Below are positions 40,573 to 48,918 of a stretch of DNA of 64,000 bases, one piece after another. The notes under the pieces are model-generated. The model had not been told where the DNA came from, made no database searches, and saw nothing but the letters and a program-made list of their open reading frames with translations. Source of the DNA: CAYHCE01 sp964355015 (GTDB lineage Bacteria > Cyanobacteriota > Cyanobacteriia > PCC-6307 > Cyanobiaceae); the NCBI GenBank assembly GCA_964355015.1, contig CAYHCE010000017.1, positions 1-64,000 of the forward strand, given 5' to 3'. Position 1 is the stretch's first letter. Each line of letters opens with the position of its first letter. A program made the translations under genes and the position numbers.

Positions 40573-42071
40573 CAGCGCAGCCGCTCGAGATCACGGCGTT
40601 TGTCGTTCAGGAAGCTGGTGAAGATACTCATGAAGGTGCGCTGCCTCAACTGGATGTCAGCGGTGAGGGCCATGCCGGGCTTGAGCGGAATCGGCCGGGT
40701 GCTGCCCTGCAGGCTCTGGCGCTGCAGCCGCAGCACGGCCGGATAGAAGAGGCCCTTGGCCTCGCTCTGGAGCGTCTGAGCCATTTCTTCGGTGGTGAGG
40801 GCATCGGAGCCGATCCGTTCGACCCTGGCCGGGATCCTGCCGAAATCGGAGGAGGGGAAGGTATCGATCGAGATCTCGGCGATCTGGCCCGGGGTTAGGT
40901 AGCCGATGGCGCTGTTGGGGATGTAGACCTTGGCCTCGAGCGCATCACCGGGCACCACGCTCATCAGCGGGTTTGCGGCTTCCACCACCGAGCCGGGCGA
41001 CACATTGATGTCGAAGACTGAGCCGTCGCTCGGGGCAGTGAGCACGCTGTACTGAAGCTGCACCCGGGCCAGGCGGATCTGGCCATCGAGATCGGCGATC
41101 TGGCGCAGGTTGGTCTCGATGCGGCCACGCAGTTCGGCACCCGGCGCCGCTGTGGCGTTCTGCAGGGCAGCCTGCAGGCTGGCGGCGGTGCGCAGCTCTG
41201 TGGCCAGATTCGTGCGGATCTCATCGGCGGTGTTGCGGCTCTGGAGCGCCTGCACCTCGCTGACGGCACCGGTGCTGGAGAGGCTGCTGTAGCGCTCGGC
41301 GATGTTGCTGGCCGTGGCCAGGGAGAGGCGCAGCCCCTCGATCCTGGCTTCACTGGCCCGCAGCTGCTCCTCGGCGACCAGGCGCTTGGTGCGCAGATCC
41401 TCCGCCTGGTTGCTGAGCTGCAGGCGCTGGTTGGCGGAGAGGCCGCTGGCCTGGCTGTCGCCCAGCGAGGCCGAGAGGATCTGGTTCTCGTTGACAAGCC
41501 GATCGCGGATCGCCTCGGCGGCGGTGAGGCGGCTGCGGGCCTCGCGCAGATCGAAGCGGATCAGCACCTGCCCCTGGGTCACGGCCTGGCCATCCTTGAC
41601 CAAAATGGTTTCGATCACCCCCGCCACGGGCGCCTGGATCGTCTTCACCTTGCTGCCGGGCTGCAGCTTGCCCTGCACGGCGATCGTTTCGCCCAGCGGC
41701 GCGAACACAGCCCAGAGGCCGAACGCGCCGATGGCGCCCAGGGCCGTCCAGACGATCAGGCCGGAGGCTCGCCCACTCTTGCGCAGCAGGGCGGGCTGGT
41801 TGAACTGCCAGTCGGGCCGGGGGGCGAGGGCGCTGCCACTGGCCGAGCCGTTGGCCGAGCCATTGGCAGCCGGGGCCTGGAACGGTTGAGGGGACGCAGA
41901 CGCCGCCTGCGTTTCGGCCAGGGCAGCGGGGGGCGGCTCTGATCTTGCACCGACCAGATCGACGCTCACCGGCATCACCCGCTGATCGCGGCGGGTTCGA
42001 CCCCGGGGCGAACGCAGCCAGCCGAGGGCCCGTTCGTAGATTCCCACCAGGGAGGGTTCGGAGTTGGCCAT
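40572..42071 (-). CDS. HlyD family type I secretion adaptor (membrane fusion protein)
   Basis: A 499-residue periplasmic adaptor that links the inner-membrane ABC exporter to a TolC-like outer-membrane channel. A cytoplasmic N-terminus of about 100 residues precedes one membrane helix (GLIVWTALGAIGAFGLWAVF). Then come the first lipoyl half (IQAPVAGVIETILVKDGQAV), a long coiled-coil hairpin (about 175-335), the second lipoyl half (SVLTAPSDGSVFDINVSPGS) and the closing beta-barrel. Order and length fit HlyD/PrtE proteins. The start overlaps the ABC gene stop (ATGA). No TolC gene is in the window. Confidence 0.92.
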   Translation of the reverse strand: MANSEPSLVGIYERALGWLRSPRGRTRRDQRVMPVSVDLVGARSEPPPAALAETQAASASPQPFQAPAANGSANGSASGSALAPRPDWQFNQPALLRKSGRASGLIVWTALGAIGAFGLWAVFAPLGETIAVQGKLQPGSKVKTIQAPVAGVIETILVKDGQAVTQGQVLIRFDLREARSRLTAAEAIRDRLVNENQILSASLGDSQASGLSANQRLQLSNQAEDLRTKRLVAEEQLRASEARIEGLRLSLATASNIAERYSSLSSTGAVSEVQALQSRNTADEIRTNLATELRTAASLQAALQNATAAPGAELRGRIETNLRQIADLDGQIRLARVQLQYSVLTAPSDGSVFDINVSPGSVVEAANPLMSVVPGDALEAKVYIPNSAIGYLTPGQIAEISIDTFPSSDFGRIPARVERIGSDALTTEEMAQTLQSEAKGLFYPAVLRLQRQSLQGSTRPIPLKPGMALTADIQLRQRTFMSIFTSFLNDKRRDLERLR

Positions 42072-45000
42072 CAGATAACCCCTTCCTGGCTCTGGCTGGC
42101 GTGCAGGGCGTAATACCAGCCCTGGCGCTGCATCAGTTCACGGTGGGTGCCGGTTTCCATGACCGCTCCACGGTCCATCAGCACGATGCAATCGGCCGGC
42201 TGCACGGAGGTGAGGCGGTGGGTGATGAAGAACACGGTGCGGCCGCGGAAGGCTTCGAACAGGTTGATGCACAGCTGGCGTTCCGTGCGGGCATCGAGGG
42301 CACTGGTGGCTTCATCGAGAATCAGCAGGCGGGGGTTCTGCAGCACGGCACGGGCCAGGGCGAGGCGCTGGCGCTGGCCGCCGGAGAGGCCGGCGCCGCG
42401 CTCGCCCACATCGGAGTTGTAGCCCTTGGGGAGGTCCATGATGAAATCGTGGGCGCAGGCGATCCGGGTGGCGCGGATCATCTCCTCGGCGCTGGCATCG
42501 GGCTTCACGAGCAGCAGGTTTTCGCGCACGGTGCCATCGAACAGAACGCTGTCCTGGGGGACCACGCCGATCTGGCGACGCAGCGAATAGAGCTCGATCT
42601 TGTTGATGTCGAGGCCGTCGATCAGCACCTTGCCCTCCTGGGGGCGGTAGAAGCGGGGCAGCAGCTTGAGGAGGGTGCTCTTGCCACTGCCGGATGCCCC
42701 CACCATGCCCACGAAGGAGCCGGCTGGAACTTCGAGATTGACGCCCTGAAGAATCAGGGGCCCCTGATCGGCGAAGCGGAAGCTCACGTTCTGGAACTCC
42801 ACTCTGCCGATCACGGGCGGCATCGGAATGTTGAGGGATTCGGCCTCGGTCTGCTCCGTGGTGCGGTCCACGAGATCGCCCACCAGCTGAATCGAGGCGG
42901 TGCACTGCTGGAACTGCTGCCAGTTGGTGGTGAGCTGCACCAGTGGCTTGGTGATGTAGCCGCTGAGGATGCGGAAGGCGATGAAGCTACCGATGGTGAG
43001 CTCGCTCTTAATAATCAGGTAGATCCCCACCGCGATCACGATCAGGTGATTCAGCGCTTGGATGAAGCTGGCAAGATTGGTGATCGATTCCCTGGTGATC
43101 TTGAGCTTGAAATCCTCACCGATATAGCGTGCATAGCGATTCTGGAACTCCCAGCGGGTCTTGAGTTCGGCGTTCTGGGATTTTATCGTCTGGATGCCGG
43201 TGATCGATTCGTTCAGATAGGAATAGGTTTTCACCGAGGCCGCCATGCTGCGCTGGATCTGGGAGCGCACCAGCGGGTTGCTCACCAGGGTGAGGGCCAG
43301 CATCAGGGGCAGGGTGGCGAGGGTGGCGAAGGTGAGCGGCAGGCTGATCGCGAGCAGGATGAACAGATAGAGAAAGCTGAAGGAAAGATCCACCACGGTG
43401 GTGAGGCTGTTGCCGAGCAGGAAATCGCGCAGGCGATCGAGCTGGCTGAAATAGAACATCACCTGGCCCACGGGCCGGCTGTCGAAGAAGCCCTGGGGCA
43501 GCCGCACCAGCTGATCGAGGATCGTGCTCTTGGTGGCCTGATCCACCCGGTTGGCGGTATCGATGAAGATGTAGCTGCGCAGGGTCTTGAGGATCGAGCG
43601 CACCAGGGCCGCCACCAGCAACACGAAGCAGATGCTGAGCAGCACGTTGAGGTTGCCTGTGCGCACCACCCCATCCAGAAGAACCCTCATGCCCAGGGGT
43701 TGGGCCAGGGCCAGCAGGTTGATCACGAAGGAGAGGGCCAGCACCTCCACCAGCTGGCGGCGATGCTCGCGCAGGAAGGGCAGGAACCAGCTCCAGCTGA
43801 AGTTCCGTTCCTTGGCGTCGGGCTTGCGTTGCAGCAGCAGCAGCTCCACCTGGTCGTCTCCGGCGGCGGCGAGCTGGGCCGGGGGCAGCAGAAGAGGGCC
43901 CAGCTCGGGTTCGAGCAGGCGCAGCTGCCCGTTTTCCTCCACGCCTTCGAGGATGGCGAAATGCCCCTGGGCGTGAAGCACCGCGGGCGTGGCGGCCCGC
44001 CGCAGCCGATCGGCGGGCAGCTTGGTGAGCACCACCTTCAGGCCCAGGGCATCGAGGATCTGGCCGAGGTTGATCAGGTTGAGGCCTCCCTGGCGTTCCA
44101 GCACGGCCTGCACCTGATCGAGCAGGGCATCCCGGTTCACCGGGATGCCGAAGTAGCTTGCCAGGGCCAGGCAGATGGCGATCGGGCCGTCACGCGGGCC
44201 GGTGGCTCGCTGCAGGCGCAGCTCGGCCTCGCCATGGGCCTCGCTGCTGGGCTGCGGGGCAGGCGGGGAGAGGGCGTAGCTGCTGGTGGAGGCGGCAGCC
44301 AGCGGGCCGGCAGGGGCGGTGGTTGCGACGGCCCCGGAGCCCACCTGCAGGCTGGGCGAGGGATCGGCGGCGGGGGGCGGCGCGACGCCGGCCTGCAGGG
44401 AAGGGAGGCCCACCAGCCGCAGCCAGGCCGCGCCCGGCCGCGGTGGCTGGGCTGGGGCGTCGGCACGCCAGGCCTGGCCGCGGGGGCCACCGCTGCTGAT
44501 GAACCAGCTCAGCTCCGCCGCCAGGCCCAGGGGCGCCTCCGGACCCGGTGGCAGGCTGCGCACCCGGGCGGAGGAGCGGATCGCCGGCCAGCTGCGCAGG
44601 GACTCGGCCCAGAGTGGGTTCTGGGCGGCGAGGTCGGCGAGCAGGAGATGGAGCTCGGCGGCGGGCAGGCTGTTCTGGAACCAGAGCCGGAAGGCTTCGT
44701 GGTTGGCGAGGAGGTCGAGAAAGAGGGTGGCGGGCACGAGCAGCAGCTCCGCCTCCGCCGAGACGCGGATGTGTTCGCTCGGTTCGCCGCGCAGCAGCGA
44801 GCACCAGCCCACACAGGCACCGCTCTCGAGCCGGTCGATCGTGCGCAGCTCGGCGCCGAAGGGGTCGGGCGCCAGCACCCGCAGGCTGCCAGAACGCAGC
44901 AGAAATACACCCTCAGGCATCCGTTCCGGACGCAGCAGGGTCTGGCCGAGGCGGAAACGCTGCAGCTCCAGCAGGGGTTCGAGGCCGGCGGCCACCTCGG

Positions 45001-45082
45001 CAGGCAGGCGGTCGAACGGCCGGAAGCTGCCGAGCAGGCTCCGCTCCCTGCCGTCGGGGGGGCTGGAAGGGGGGGCGGTCAT
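42071..45082 (-). CDS. Type I secretion ABC transporter with cNMP-like and C39-like domains
   Basis: 1003 residues from the ATG at 45080-45082. In order: a cyclic-nucleotide-binding-like domain (about 20-160, RFRLGQTLLRPERMPEGVFL, then VGWCSLLRGE); a linker; a C39-peptidase-like domain (about 295-420, GPIAICLALASYFG and GHFAILEGVEENG); a six-helix ABC membrane domain; and an ATPase with Walker A GASGSGKST, signature LSGGQRQRLALARA and LLILDEATSALD. In the C39-like part the Cys of the usual C-G-x-A-C motif is replaced by Gly, so it is probably a non-cleaving substrate-binding domain as in HlyB. The architecture resembles HetC-type exporters. It overlaps both neighbours by ATGA. Confidence 0.93.
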   Translation of the reverse strand: MTAPPSSPPDGRERSLLGSFRPFDRLPAEVAAGLEPLLELQRFRLGQTLLRPERMPEGVFLLRSGSLRVLAPDPFGAELRTIDRLESGACVGWCSLLRGEPSEHIRVSAEAELLLVPATLFLDLLANHEAFRLWFQNSLPAAELHLLLADLAAQNPLWAESLRSWPAIRSSARVRSLPPGPEAPLGLAAELSWFISSGGPRGQAWRADAPAQPPRPGAAWLRLVGLPSLQAGVAPPPAADPSPSLQVGSGAVATTAPAGPLAAASTSSYALSPPAPQPSSEAHGEAELRLQRATGPRDGPIAICLALASYFGIPVNRDALLDQVQAVLERQGGLNLINLGQILDALGLKVVLTKLPADRLRRAATPAVLHAQGHFAILEGVEENGQLRLLEPELGPLLLPPAQLAAAGDDQVELLLLQRKPDAKERNFSWSWFLPFLREHRRQLVEVLALSFVINLLALAQPLGMRVLLDGVVRTGNLNVLLSICFVLLVAALVRSILKTLRSYIFIDTANRVDQATKSTILDQLVRLPQGFFDSRPVGQVMFYFSQLDRLRDFLLGNSLTTVVDLSFSFLYLFILLAISLPLTFATLATLPLMLALTLVSNPLVRSQIQRSMAASVKTYSYLNESITGIQTIKSQNAELKTRWEFQNRYARYIGEDFKLKITRESITNLASFIQALNHLIVIAVGIYLIIKSELTIGSFIAFRILSGYITKPLVQLTTNWQQFQQCTASIQLVGDLVDRTTEQTEAESLNIPMPPVIGRVEFQNVSFRFADQGPLILQGVNLEVPAGSFVGMVGASGSGKSTLLKLLPRFYRPQEGKVLIDGLDINKIELYSLRRQIGVVPQDSVLFDGTVRENLLLVKPDASAEEMIRATRIACAHDFIMDLPKGYNSDVGERGAGLSGGQRQRLALARAVLQNPRLLILDEATSALDARTERQLCINLFEAFRGRTVFFITHRLTSVQPADCIVLMDRGAVMETGTHRELMQRQGWYYALHASQSQEGVI

Positions 45083-45879
45083 ACGGCGGCGGCGTTGGGA
45101 TCGCGGGGCAGGGCCAGCAGCTCCTCTCCAGCCATCAGCAGGCCCACCTGTTCCTTGAACCAGATCTGGAAGAGTTCGTCCACCATCCGGGCGCGCATGG
45201 CCTCGTCGAGTTGAGCAGGGAAACGATCTTCGAGCCGCACCAACAGCCACACTCCGCCCAGTTCGAACGGTGGCCAGAGCTGCCCGGGGGTGCCCACCCG
45301 CAGCCGTTCGGTGAGGGCCGGGTGGCCGGCGCTGAGGGCGATCGGGCCGATCAGGCCGCGGGTGATCCGTTCTTTGCCTTCGGAGTGTGCGGCCACCAGG
45401 CTGGCGAACTCGGCTTCCCCCTCCCGCAGCTGGCAATGGAGCTCCTCGGCCTGCTCTCGGTCAGACAGGCGCAGCAGCGAGTAGGTGACCTGATCGAGAT
45501 CGAGCTTGCGATCGAGGAAGCGGATCTCGGCCTCGGAGCCGTAGCGGTTCTGGCTGTAGCGCCGCACACGCTCGGCCTTGGTGGCGAAGTAGCGCAGATC
45601 GGCGGGCGACCAGCCCTTGCGGGCCAGCCAGTCGGCCATGGCCTCGTTGCTGTCTACGCCTTCGCCTTCGAGGTAGGCGCGCATCAGGGCGTTCTCCTCG
45701 TCGGCCGTGAGGCTGACGCTGCGGGCCACCCGATCGAGCACGACGCCCTGGGCCAGGGCCAGGGCCACGCCCTGCTGACGCAGCAGACGGTTGGTTTCCT
45801 CCACCGAGAGCAGGGGGCGGTGGGGGGCGATGGCGATCACCGCTGGGGGGATCACCCCGGAGAGGTGGGTGGTGCTCAT
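45079..45879 (-). CDS. Parvulin-type (PpiC/SurA-like) peptidyl-prolyl isomerase of the secretion operon
   Basis: A 266-residue protein. Residues 30-120 are a helical SurA-like N-domain (LSVEETNRLLRQQGVALALA, then EAMADWLARKGWSPADLRYF). Residues about 130-240 are parvulin-like (QVTYSLLRLSDREQAEELHC, then EFASLVAAHSEGKERITRGL and PPFELGGVWLLVRLEDRFPA). No signal peptide is seen, so a cytoplasmic helper that handles the export substrate is most likely. It is fused by ATGA overlaps to the upstream glycosyltransferase and downstream ABC genes. Isomerase activity is not assured, since the parvulin catalytic residues are poorly conserved. Confidence 0.82.
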   Translation of the reverse strand: MSTTHLSGVIPPAVIAIAPHRPLLSVEETNRLLRQQGVALALAQGVVLDRVARSVSLTADEENALMRAYLEGEGVDSNEAMADWLARKGWSPADLRYFATKAERVRRYSQNRYGSEAEIRFLDRKLDLDQVTYSLLRLSDREQAEELHCQLREGEAEFASLVAAHSEGKERITRGLIGPIALSAGHPALTERLRVGTPGQLWPPFELGGVWLLVRLEDRFPAQLDEAMRARMVDELFQIWFKEQVGLLMAGEELLALPRDPNAAAV

Positions 45880-48719
45880 CGGCGGCAGGGCAGGGCGAGG
45901 CGCTCAAGCGCCGTGGCCATCAGCTCGAGGCCGTGGGCGCGGGAGTAGTTGGCGCGGGCGTGCTCGAGGGCGGCGCCACTGGTGCGGGTCCAGAGCTCGT
46001 CGTCCTGCATCAGGTTGGCCACGGCCGTGCACCAGGCCTCGGGGTCGCGGGCGATGAACACCTCCACGCCATGGCGCAGGCCGGTGGCCTCGACCGCCAC
46101 GGGGCTGAGCACCTGGGGGATGCCGTGAGAAAGGGCGGCGATCACCTTGCCCTTGATGCCGGCGCCGGCCCGCAGGGGCGCCACGAAGACCCGATGGCGC
46201 TCGTAGACCACGCTGGCGTCGTTGACCCAGCCATGCACGCGCACACCGGAAATCCCCTGCCAGGCCTCGTGCAGCTCGGGGCCAAGGCCGCTGCCGTAGA
46301 GATGGAACTCGAGATCGGGTAACTGCTCCCGCAACCGTGGCCAGACATCGTTGAGGAACGATTCCACGGCATCACGGTTGGGAGGGTGCTGGTAGCTACC
46401 GAGAAAGGTGATGCCCTGGCGGCTCGACAGCGGGGCGGATTCCGCCACTGTGTCCACCACCCAGGGGCAGAGGGCGGTGGTGGCCTGGCCGAGGCTCTCG
46501 GCGGCGATCACGGCCTGCTCGATCTCGCTGTAGGTGAGGGTGAGATCCACAGCGTTGATGGCCTCGAGTTCCTGGCGACGGGTTTCGCGCACGGCGGCCA
46601 GGGCCTGTTCGGCCCGCTCGCCGCTGTGGCCGGCGTTCTGGGCCTGGCGCAGCTCGCGCAGGTAGTGGAGATCGGCGTTGCAGAAGATCAGCTTCGCCTG
46701 GGGGGCGTGCTCGCGCAGCAGGGGCAGGCTGTCGCGCACGGTGGTGTAGCGGGTGAGGTAAATCAGATCGAACTCCCCGCCCCGCTCCTGCAGGAATCGC
46801 TCCAGCGAGAGCACGAAGGGAGCATGCACAGCTTCGATGCCACGGCGCTGCAGCTCCTCGGTGTAGGAAGCCAGCCAGGCGAGGTTCGAGGGCAGGAAGG
46901 TGATCTTGTAGCCGAGGGACTGGATCAGATCCATCTCCGCCAGGGCGGCATGGCTGCCGGCGTCACGGTCGGGGCGGGGGGTGCCGTGGTCGAGGAAGAG
47001 GGCGCGGGCCAGGATGCCACGGTCTTTGATCCGTTCGGCTGCTGCGAAGCCGGGTTCCCGTTCGCCCTGAAAGGCATGCTGCCACTTGCGCTGGAACTGG
47101 GGGGCGTGGAGAGTCTGGAAGCGCTTGAGCCCCTCGCTGGTTGCGGGATCGGTGTCGGTGCCGCAGCTGAGACCCTCATGGTGAATCACGCGGGAGAGCG
47201 GGGCGTAGCGCACCACAAGCCCGGCCTGGCGCACTTTGAAGGCCAGATCGGTGTCTTCGTAGTAGGCGGGGGAGAACTCGGGGCTGAAACCGCCGAGCTG
47301 GTTCCAGAACTCGCGGCGGATCGCCAGGGCTGCACCACTGACGTAATCCACCTGACGGGTGTAGGCCACGCCCGGATGGTGCGGATTGCGGCCACGGCCG
47401 TAGTTCCACGGTTCGCCGTTGCCCCAGACGATCCCGCCGGCCTCCTGGAGCCGACCATCAGGGTAGATCAGCTGGGAGCCCGTCATGCCGGTATCGCTCC
47501 AGCGCCGGAACGGTTCGAGCAGCTCCTCGAGCCAGCGGCAGCAGGGCTCGGTGTCGTTGTTGAGCAGTACGACGAACTCGGCGCGGGCCGCCGCCACGCC
47601 GCTGTGGCAGGCCTGGTTGAAGCCACGGGCGTAGTCGTGGCGGATCACCTGCACGCCCGGAGCCTCCTGGGCCAGGGCCTCGGCGGTGCCGTCGCTCGAA
47701 CCGTCGTCGACCACGATCAGCTCGAACGGCACGCGGGTGGGGGCGTAGGCGAGAGCCGCCAGGCAACGGCGCGTGACCGAATACTTGTTGTGCACAGGTA
47801 CCACCACCGAGACATGGGGGTCGGCGCTGAGTGGCAGCTGGATCGGCTGGCGGCAGATCGGCGAGCCGTGGGGGCCAGCCTCCTCGCCAGCGCCGGCATT
47901 GGCGGGCGGGTCGATCGGGCCGCTCAGCAGCCGCTGCAGAAGGGGAAGGTCGGCCGGCAGAGGGGTGCCGTCACTGTCGGACCAGTGGAGCCAGGTGGTG
48001 AGACTGCGGTGGTGTTCCCGGGCCAGGGGGCTGAGCTGGTCGGGGAAGGGGGCCTGGCCGTGGGCATGCAGCGAGGCCCAGGGGGTGAGCTGAAAGGGTG
48101 TGATCTCGAGACTTTCGGCTCGCAGGTTGCCGTCGCTGTCGTGGAGGGAGAAGTGGTGAGGCTGGCCATCGCAGCTCTCGGGGGGCAGCGGGGCCTGGAG
48201 TTGTCCGTAGCTGTTGGCGCTCAGAAAGCCCAGGCTCTCACCATCGAGCCGAGCCTCCAGCTCGCGCCCGGGTGGAGCCCAGCCCACCAGAAAGGGCCCA
48301 TGCAGGGGATCCAATCGCACCTCGGCGCCTGAGCGGCGGCAGAGTTGCTCCAGCAGCCGGTAGCGCTGGTCGTCGAGCCGGAGAGGGCTGCCGGAGAGTT
48401 CCACGGGAGGATCCGTTGCCAGAAGCGCTCGCATCACCAGGCCGGTGGAGCGGGCGGGCAGCTCGAAGCCGTTGCGTCCGAAAAATGAAAAGCCGCACTG
48501 GTGGCTGAGTCCCTGGCGGTCGAGATCAGGGCGCGACAGGGACGCGCTCAGCTCAGCCACGGGCCAGCTGCGGCCTGGGCTGAGCAGATCTTCGATCAAC
48601 AGCCGCACCCGTGGGTGCTCCGACTCGGGCTCTGATCCCGGCAGAGGACAAGCCCAGCCCTGGAGTGAACCATCTCCGGCGAAGCCTTCAAAGGCCCCGA
48701 TCCAAGCGCCGCTGGCCAT
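45876..48719 (-). CDS. Two-domain glycosyltransferase (GT2 plus GT4-like)
   Basis: 947 residues from the ATG at 48717-48719; a TTG at 48765-48767 would add 16. Residues 1-90 form a module with GSLQGWACPLPG and ELSASLSRPDLDRQG. A variable part follows. The GT2 domain runs from about residue 297 (DPHVSVVVPVHNKYSVTRRC), with VVDDGSSDGTAEAL and the metal site NNDTE near 384, to about 560. The C-terminal GT4-like domain (about 610-940) has ITFLGSYQHPPNRDAVESFL and VAPLRAGAGIKGKVIAALSH. It is probably a bifunctional polymerising or tandem transferase. It is the first gene of the secretion operon, joined to the isomerase gene by ATGA. Confidence 0.9.
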   Translation of the reverse strand: MASGAWIGAFEGFAGDGSLQGWACPLPGSEPESEHPRVRLLIEDLLSPGRSWPVAELSASLSRPDLDRQGLSHQCGFSFFGRNGFELPARSTGLVMRALLATDPPVELSGSPLRLDDQRYRLLEQLCRRSGAEVRLDPLHGPFLVGWAPPGRELEARLDGESLGFLSANSYGQLQAPLPPESCDGQPHHFSLHDSDGNLRAESLEITPFQLTPWASLHAHGQAPFPDQLSPLAREHHRSLTTWLHWSDSDGTPLPADLPLLQRLLSGPIDPPANAGAGEEAGPHGSPICRQPIQLPLSADPHVSVVVPVHNKYSVTRRCLAALAYAPTRVPFELIVVDDGSSDGTAEALAQEAPGVQVIRHDYARGFNQACHSGVAAARAEFVVLLNNDTEPCCRWLEELLEPFRRWSDTGMTGSQLIYPDGRLQEAGGIVWGNGEPWNYGRGRNPHHPGVAYTRQVDYVSGAALAIRREFWNQLGGFSPEFSPAYYEDTDLAFKVRQAGLVVRYAPLSRVIHHEGLSCGTDTDPATSEGLKRFQTLHAPQFQRKWQHAFQGEREPGFAAAERIKDRGILARALFLDHGTPRPDRDAGSHAALAEMDLIQSLGYKITFLPSNLAWLASYTEELQRRGIEAVHAPFVLSLERFLQERGGEFDLIYLTRYTTVRDSLPLLREHAPQAKLIFCNADLHYLRELRQAQNAGHSGERAEQALAAVRETRRQELEAINAVDLTLTYSEIEQAVIAAESLGQATTALCPWVVDTVAESAPLSSRQGITFLGSYQHPPNRDAVESFLNDVWPRLREQLPDLEFHLYGSGLGPELHEAWQGISGVRVHGWVNDASVVYERHRVFVAPLRAGAGIKGKVIAALSHGIPQVLSPVAVEATGLRHGVEVFIARDPEAWCTAVANLMQDDELWTRTSGAALEHARANYSRAHGLELMATALERLALPCRR

Positions 48720-48767
48720 GGGCTGGAGGGCCGACCGCAGCTGGTTCGGCACGAAGCGTGAGGTCAA

Positions 48768-48918
48768 TGTGGATCCGAAACTAAGCTGTCAATCCCGGTT
48801 GCGGCTGGTTCAGTGGGGGTTCAACAACTGGATGGGAAAGCTCTGGGTCGAGAGCAGCGGGGTACAGAATGGGGCATGGCTTGAGGCCAGCGGGGCCAAT
48901 CAAGACCCAGTAGCTTCA
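48768..48918. promoter_or_regulatory. Divergent promoter region between the two surface-glycan operons
   Basis: The leftward secretion operon and the rightward glycan cluster both start here. On the minus strand TTGACA is at 48787-48792. A -10 spaced 17 bases from it would fall on 48764-48769, on top of the TTG at 48767, which favours the ATG at 48719 as the glycosyltransferase start. On the plus strand TACAGAAT near 48878 could be a -10 for the 707-residue gene. The motif evidence is weak, but the layout is clear. Confidence 0.4.

Noticed and set aside
41945..45214. A 1089-codon open frame on the plus strand
   Set aside because: It is antisense to the ABC transporter and HlyD genes, whose motifs are unmistakable; the composition is typical of a shadow.
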